A stretch of DNA of 64,000 nt from the NCBI RefSeq assembly GCF_004011695.2, contig NC_082407.1:248001-312000 (forward strand), in the 5' to 3' direction. The notes under the pieces are model-generated. The model was not told where the DNA came from. It did no database searches and worked only from the letters and a program-made list of their open reading frames with translations. Below, piece by piece: positions 59,387 through 64,000 of this stretch. The stretch's first letter is position 1. Each line of letters begins with the position of its first letter. Source of the DNA: Ascochyta rabiei. Its lineage: Eukaryota; Ascomycota; Dothideomycetes; Pleosporales; Didymellaceae. Position numbers and translations under genes: made by a program.

Positions 59387-61497
59387 TTTTTGCCTTTTGC
59401 CTCCCACCTACCGGCATTGCAAGGAAACAGGCACAGTAGAACTGATTGTGTTTCTTCAGTAAGGAGCTGCTGCTGTGCATGTTTGTCCAGGCATCATTTC
59501 GCATGGCACCGCCAGCCTAGTCACGCTTCAGGCATTTTGGTGGCTGATTCAGATCACGGACATTCCTTCCGGGCAGGCTATTCACTTACATGTGGCATAT
59601 CGGGAAATTGCTTTCGAGGATTCTATTTCCACAGGCAGATACCCACAGTTATGCTGATAGGACACTTACCTGCAGAGGGACGGCTACTATAACAACGGCG
59701 GCGAATGGAACTCCACAAGGTTACCCATCAAGAGAGCGTTTGGCTTGGCCTGAGATGCTTCATCCTTCTTGTTATTCTTCTATTGTCCTCTCCGTGCGTC
59801 CATGCCACGTCCAGCATCCTCCCCACTCTGCATAAGCTGCGGTCCATCTCCAGCAACAATACACGACTCCACTACCTTGGCCGTGCTCGCGCGTTGGCCT
59901 CGGTAGTGGAGGGCGTGTCGCCGGATGACATCTTCCATTAGCGGCACATGGGTACCTGCGTCAATAGCCGCTAACCCCCTCGGAGGCATCGAATTTCGCA
60001 GCTATCGGTGTTGACGCATGGCGATGCGTGTTGGCGATGGTGGACGAGACGGACATGATTGCAGGCGCTACAATGGTTGCCGTGCGCATTGGCAGTGAGG
60101 ATGACCGAATAGACCCGTGTTTAGACTGTTGGGCGACATCAAGGAAGAATTGATAATGTTGAGCGTTGCGTGCGTGGAGATAGAGATACCTTGTAGCCTG
60201 TGATAGGCAGATCTAGCGCTGCACCAAGCTAGCCTAGCTGACTCTGACGTGGCGTATACCACTACCTCTTTTCCACAACAACGCGACCATGTTGAGGGCA
60301 TATATTTATCTTCCGCAAGCCTGTGATAAACACGAAATAAGGGTGAATGCTAGAGTGGATACAAAAAACAGCTTAATTCGAATACTTCAGGAGTGCATTG
60401 TCAGAGACGGCATCGTCGTAGGCAGGAAAAGTGTCAACGTGAACGTGGAGTGTGTGAAGTAAAGTAATGCGATATCTGGTGGCTGAAGCGCGCCCGAGCG
60501 CCGTCACGGCATCTATCGAACGGTAACTTCACTCAGCACACGCACAACATCCATTAGACTGCTGCCAGTAAAGCAAGCGAAGAAAGTCATGGACTCAAAC
60601 ATTGGCCTTCATTCTATGTTGGCTCGAGCGGGCAAGTGCCCGAAATCAATGGAAAAGCGAGAGCTCACGTGACCCAGCCATCTTCGTGCCACAATTTGCA
60701 TGAACCGCAATGAATGAGAATTGTAGAGCCCAATCAATGCAAAGATCTCCTGCGCCGTAACGCCCTGAACTTGAAACAAAGCCTGTAGGCGATTACCTTG
60801 CCGTAAATGCCACAAACCAGCAGACGCGTCGAATGATCATGTCCGATGGATGTCCAGCAGAACAAGACGTCCCAGCATCGAAGAAACTCTCGTCTCCTGG
60901 CACACAGACTGCGCGAACAAAGACTCCACACCATGCTTTCCCAATACTAAGCAATTGCTCGCAGTTAAAGATCCTCTCAAGCGCGATTATCCTCGGAATC
61001 AGTACACTCCAACCTCTTCTCGCTCGCCAAGCTCGTGCAGAGAGGACAATCAAAGGCAAACCGACTGCTGATTTGTATGATGGCAATCATGTTGGATTTG
61101 AGCGACGTTTCTCCACCTGCTGGGATAGGCTGCACGCTCTGGTACCGTGCGTTCATCTTGTCCAAAGCCCAGTGTCAGGACTCATCCGCGAGGGCTGCGC
61201 CAGGACCGCGTAGGCGTCTCGAAAGAGAACAGCTTCGCGCCGCTACGGCAGCCGTTTGATGGCAAGGACCTCGACGCTTCGCGTTCTGTCGTACCCGGCT
61301 TGCCACCGCCATCAGATCCAGATGCAGATAGCTCACGAGTTGTCCATTCTTCTCTTGACTCCCTCAGTGCGCCGATAGCTAGTGCAGTTCGCTTGCCACC
61401 TTTGATTTGAAAATTCGCTGACAATAGGGTCCCGGATGAACAGGGGCAATAGCCTGTTGGAGGAAGCCTGCCCGGCAATACGTGGAGTTCCAGTAGT
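59387..61497. other. No supported gene
   Basis: Short frames with high mutual overlap (for example 60833-61213 plus against 60793-61086 minus). No domain, RNA gene or repeat was recognised. The part right of 61210 may be the 3' flank of the NLR pseudogene. Confidence 0.35.
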
Positions 61498-62492
61498 TCA
61501 AGAGTCGGCAACTGGAAATGACCCCAAATTGGCATACATGTTATCCAGGACCTTAACTGACAGCAGCCGTGAAGGATGGTTGTCTCGAAGAGATTTAGCT
61601 TCGATGGCAACTACGTGTTCGAGCAGTACTACGGCTTTCTTAGACTGTCCATCAGCGTGGTATGCTCTTGCCAGCTCGTGCTGTGACGCTAGTCGGTTAG
61701 GGTGATCTGCATCTAGCGTTTCTCTTGCTTTGACTACAGCCTCTAGCAGCTCTACTGCCTTCTTTACCTAGCCATCTGCTCTATAAGCCATTGCCAGCTC
61801 GTGCTGTGACGCTAGTCAGTTAGGGTGATCTGCATCTAGCGTTTCTCTTGCTTTGACTACTGCCTCTAGCAGCTCTACTGCCTTCTTTACCTGGCCATCT
61901 GCTCTATAAGCCATTGCTAGCTCGTGCTGTGACGCTAGTCGGTTAGGGTGATCTGCATCTAGTGTCTCTTTTGCCTTGACTACAGCCTCTAGTAGATGTA
62001 GTGCCTTCTTTACTTGACCATCTGCTTGGTATACTATCGCGAGCTCGTGCTGGCTCAACAGCATATCTGGGTCATCCTTTTCTAACATGCTTCTGAGCCT
62101 ACAACACTCCTCTAGCCACTTCGCAGCTTCTTTGATCCTCCCGTCAGCGCGTAAGCACCGACCTATCCGTAAACAGAGCTTTGCCTTCTCTTTGACACAA
62201 CGATCGAGCTCGGCTCTGAGCAATCGTAGCGCGTGTGGTAAATACACCCTCCATACGACCCGGTTCTCCCAGTCGTTCGATGGAAAAACGTTCGCAACGT
62301 GTCTCACCGCGCCCTCTACTATGCCACTTGCGTCGCTGTACGTCCTTATCCAAATCTTTGTCGCCAGGTGTACGAGCCGATGTATGTCGTACAGCTCATC
62401 TGCCTCTGGGGTTTTGTCGGCACCCTCATCTTGCTTGCCCGCTCCGCTAGCCGCCTTTTTGTCGCTGTTCCGCCGTGCCAAGAACGAGTATC
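61498..62492 (-). pseudogene. NLR-type protein, C-terminal TPR fragment
   Basis: Minus-strand frame with the region that follows the NB-ARC domain in fungal NLRs (YDIHRLVHLATKIWIRTY, WRVYLPHALRLL), then tetratricopeptide repeats of 41 residues (LASQHELAMAYRADGQVKKA; VELLEAVVKARETLDADHPN). The frame ends naturally at TGA 61498. Two internal stops lie in the third near-identical repeat: TGA at 61816 (CGA in the sister repeats) and TAG near 61768 (CAG in the sisters). The 5' part, with NB-ARC and any effector domain, is missing: at 62493 the sequence changes abruptly into a LINE. Such NLRs act in fungal non-self recognition. This copy is dead. Confidence 0.85.
61690..62058 (-). repeat. Three 123-bp tandem repeats encoding TPR units
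   Basis: Units 61690-61812, 61813-61935 and 61936-62058 are nearly identical in DNA. The period of 41 codons is one short of the 42 common for TPRs in fungal NLRs. High identity between units shows recent amplification or conversion, as seen in NLRs under repeat turnover. Confidence 0.85.
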
Positions 62493-63618
62493 ACCGAAAC
62501 ACCAACTTTTGAATTTTGGGTATCCTTCTCAGGGCCCCAAAATTCGCTCTAATTCTACTCTACTTATCATCTCTGATACTGCAAAGCTACCTTAGCCATC
62601 CCTAAGGCAGTTGCCTGCCTAGGACAGATAGCTAATGTAACTCTAGTAAGGCTATTACTACCTGCTAACAGCTATACTAGGGCTAGAGAACTAGAATCCC
62701 CTAGCTATTACAACCTACGCATTACTAAATAGAACACTAGAATTACTATAGCTCCCCTTAGTACTACAGCGCAGAACAACCTACAGCTTATCTCTACTAC
62801 CCTTACCTAGCAGATATAGGCTATTAAAGAGGCTACTATTACACGCTACTATGTTACCTAGGCTATTGCTACTGCTATAGACACCTGTATTTAGACATTC
62901 TAGTCTCCCCTTAAGACTGCTATAGCTACAGACCTGCAACAACAAATTACTGCTGCCCTAGAGGTCTCCCTCTAGGGCTACGCTACTGCTACCCCCCTAG
63001 AGTTACAACACTTAAATAAAGGCTGCTCTTTAAACCAGACCTAGGTAGGCATTATCTAGACCCCTAGAGACTTAGCACCTAAAAAACCTGCCCCTGCCCT
63101 GCTAAAGGCAGGCACTAGTACCAAATCTAGCTTAGACTAGCCCCTACTAAGGGCTAAACCTAAAACTAACTACTGTATACTTATTACTATGCCTACTAAC
63201 AAGAGGCTTAACCCCTTAGCCTCCTTTACTATTTAACAGGCTATCTGCAACGCTACTAAGCTTACCCTAAAAGATGTACCTAGAGCTATAACTACACGCA
63301 CTAGATAGGCAATTACCCTAGCTAATGCTACTATTTAGGAGCAACTCCTTAAACAAGAGAATAAGGAACTACTCCTCTAGGCAGTAGGGGGTAATAGCGC
63401 TGCCCCCCTATAGACCTAGATTAACTATGTAGTATAAGGAGTTACTAGCTCCTATAGGACCCTACTTAGGACTATAGTACTAACTACAGTAGATATAATT
63501 AAGAAGGAAGTCTACTTACAGACCTAACAAGCACTAGTTAGCTACTGCCCCTCTAGGCATAGCCTAAACTTATCTAGGCTTACTACCTAGATAATATCCT
63601 TTAGTACGCTGGCAAATA
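62493..63618 (+). mobile_element. 5' part of a Tad-like LINE, ORF1, RIP-degraded
   Basis: Starts with ACCGAAACACCAACTTTT right where the NLR pseudogene breaks off. From about 62630 to 63618 one plus-strand frame runs more than 320 codons without a frameshift; all stops are TAG or TAA and fit mutated CAG, CAA or TGG. The end of the frame (LTLKDVPRAITTRT; QALVSYCPSRHSLN, where the family usually has PVSCRPSRHG) matches the ORF1 (gag-like) protein of fungal Tad/I-type LINEs as I remember it. The reverse transcriptase (ORF2) is absent, because the frame runs straight into telomere-type repeats at 63619. A hairpin (GAATTTTGGG/CCCAAAATTC) lies at 62511-62544 in the leader. Confidence 0.65.
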
Positions 63619-63789
63619 GGTTAGGGTTAGGTTAGGGTTAGGTCGCGTTACGTAACAACCCCTACCTAACCCTAACCCTAACCCGCGCTAACGCCTGCTA
63701 AGAGGGTTAGGGTTAGGTAGAGGTTGTACAGACTAGGGGTTAGGTAGGGGTTCAACACGTAACACAACCTAACCCTAACTTAACCCTAG
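63619..63789. repeat. Interstitial telomere-like repeats in opposed orientation
   Basis: TTAGGG/TTAGG units run outward at 63619-63642, then CGC and the perfect palindrome GTTACGTAAC (63647-63656), then CCCTAA units at 63658-63684. A second pair follows: TTAGGG at 63704-63716 and 63735-63752, CCCTAA at 63766-63789. TTAGGG followed by CCCTAA is the order expected of two chromosome ends joined head to head. The tract is not a chromosome end, because RIP-like sequence continues to 64000. Confidence 0.85.
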
Positions 63790-64000
63790 CATTTAAGTGT
63801 CTTTACTACTGCTTTATATTTAGCTTTAGCTAGAAATAGGGATACAGCTCTTTACTTCTAGAACTAAAGTAGTAGTTAGTTATTATATTCTATTATTATA
63901 GAGCTACACTAGCTAGCTGCAGCAAAGTAGCTATAGCAGACGCTTAGTGCTGCTTATAAAAAGTAGGATAGTATTAGAACTAAAGTTGTAGTTTATTACA
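63790..64000. other. RIP-like sequence beyond the telomeric repeats
   Basis: AT-rich, CCA/TGG-free sequence like the transposons. Two direct copies of a 20-base block (agaactaaagt.gtagtt) lie at about 63860-63877 and 63976-63993. No frame or domain can be read. Confidence 0.5.

Noticed and set aside
61690..62058. CRISPR-like array
   Set aside because: Units are contiguous 123-bp coding repeats without spacers, in a eukaryotic genome.
63619..63789. True chromosome end
   Set aside because: Repeats are few, face both ways and non-telomeric sequence continues to the end of the window.

Overview
The window looks like a repeat-rich, subtelomere-like segment of a filamentous ascomycete chromosome. 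The evidence is 39-62 bp spliceosomal introns with GTRNGT donors and CTRAC branch sites, a Pezizomycotina-type 5S rRNA gene, a HET-domain gene, an NLR-type TPR gene remnant, TTAGGG tracts and transposons mutated in the manner of RIP (repeat-induced point mutation). The set of a ~1.86 kb pogo element and a ~5.3 kb Copia element recalls Pleosporales such as Parastagonospora (Molly and Elsa, sizes from memory). I did not test that, so the species is open.

Layout. 1-9864: a chromodomain-bearing Ty3/Gypsy element, interrupted by a pogo/Fot1 element (1908-3771). 9865-19851: a reverse-oriented Copia copy, split by a complete second Copia (11109-18247, target duplication ATACT). That second Copia carries another pogo copy inside its own 5' LTR. 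19857-20830: a fragment of a further transposon. 21000-46000: gene-poor sequence of ordinary base composition with short hypothetical genes, several of them intact on paper only after splicing, and several broken only by C-to-T type nonsense codons. 46304-53675: the best genes of the window, on the minus strand: an Hsp90/sacsin-like ATPase with a NO VEIN-type C-terminus, followed in the same reading frame by a HET domain. These two probably form one ~2,330-residue protein. 54723-55592: a short retroposon with a 12-bp target duplication. 57219-57990: a two-exon hypothetical gene. 59268-59386: 5S rRNA. 61498-62492: an NLR C-terminal TPR pseudogene, cut by a LINE whose ORF1 stops at interstitial telomeric repeats (63619-63789).

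The transposons have lost nearly all YCA/TGR trinucleotides (CCA, TCA, TGG, TGA) while ACA and GCA remain. This fills their frames with TAG and TAA without frameshifts, so coding domains can still be read past the stops.

How the parts relate: the proteins recognised outside transposons (GHKL ATPase, HET, NLR/TPR) belong to families tied to fungal allorecognition or innate-immunity-like signalling. They sit next to a telomere-like region rich in RIP-mutated repeats, which is the kind of place where such genes turn over quickly. The central point of interest is the ATPase-NOV-HET fusion.
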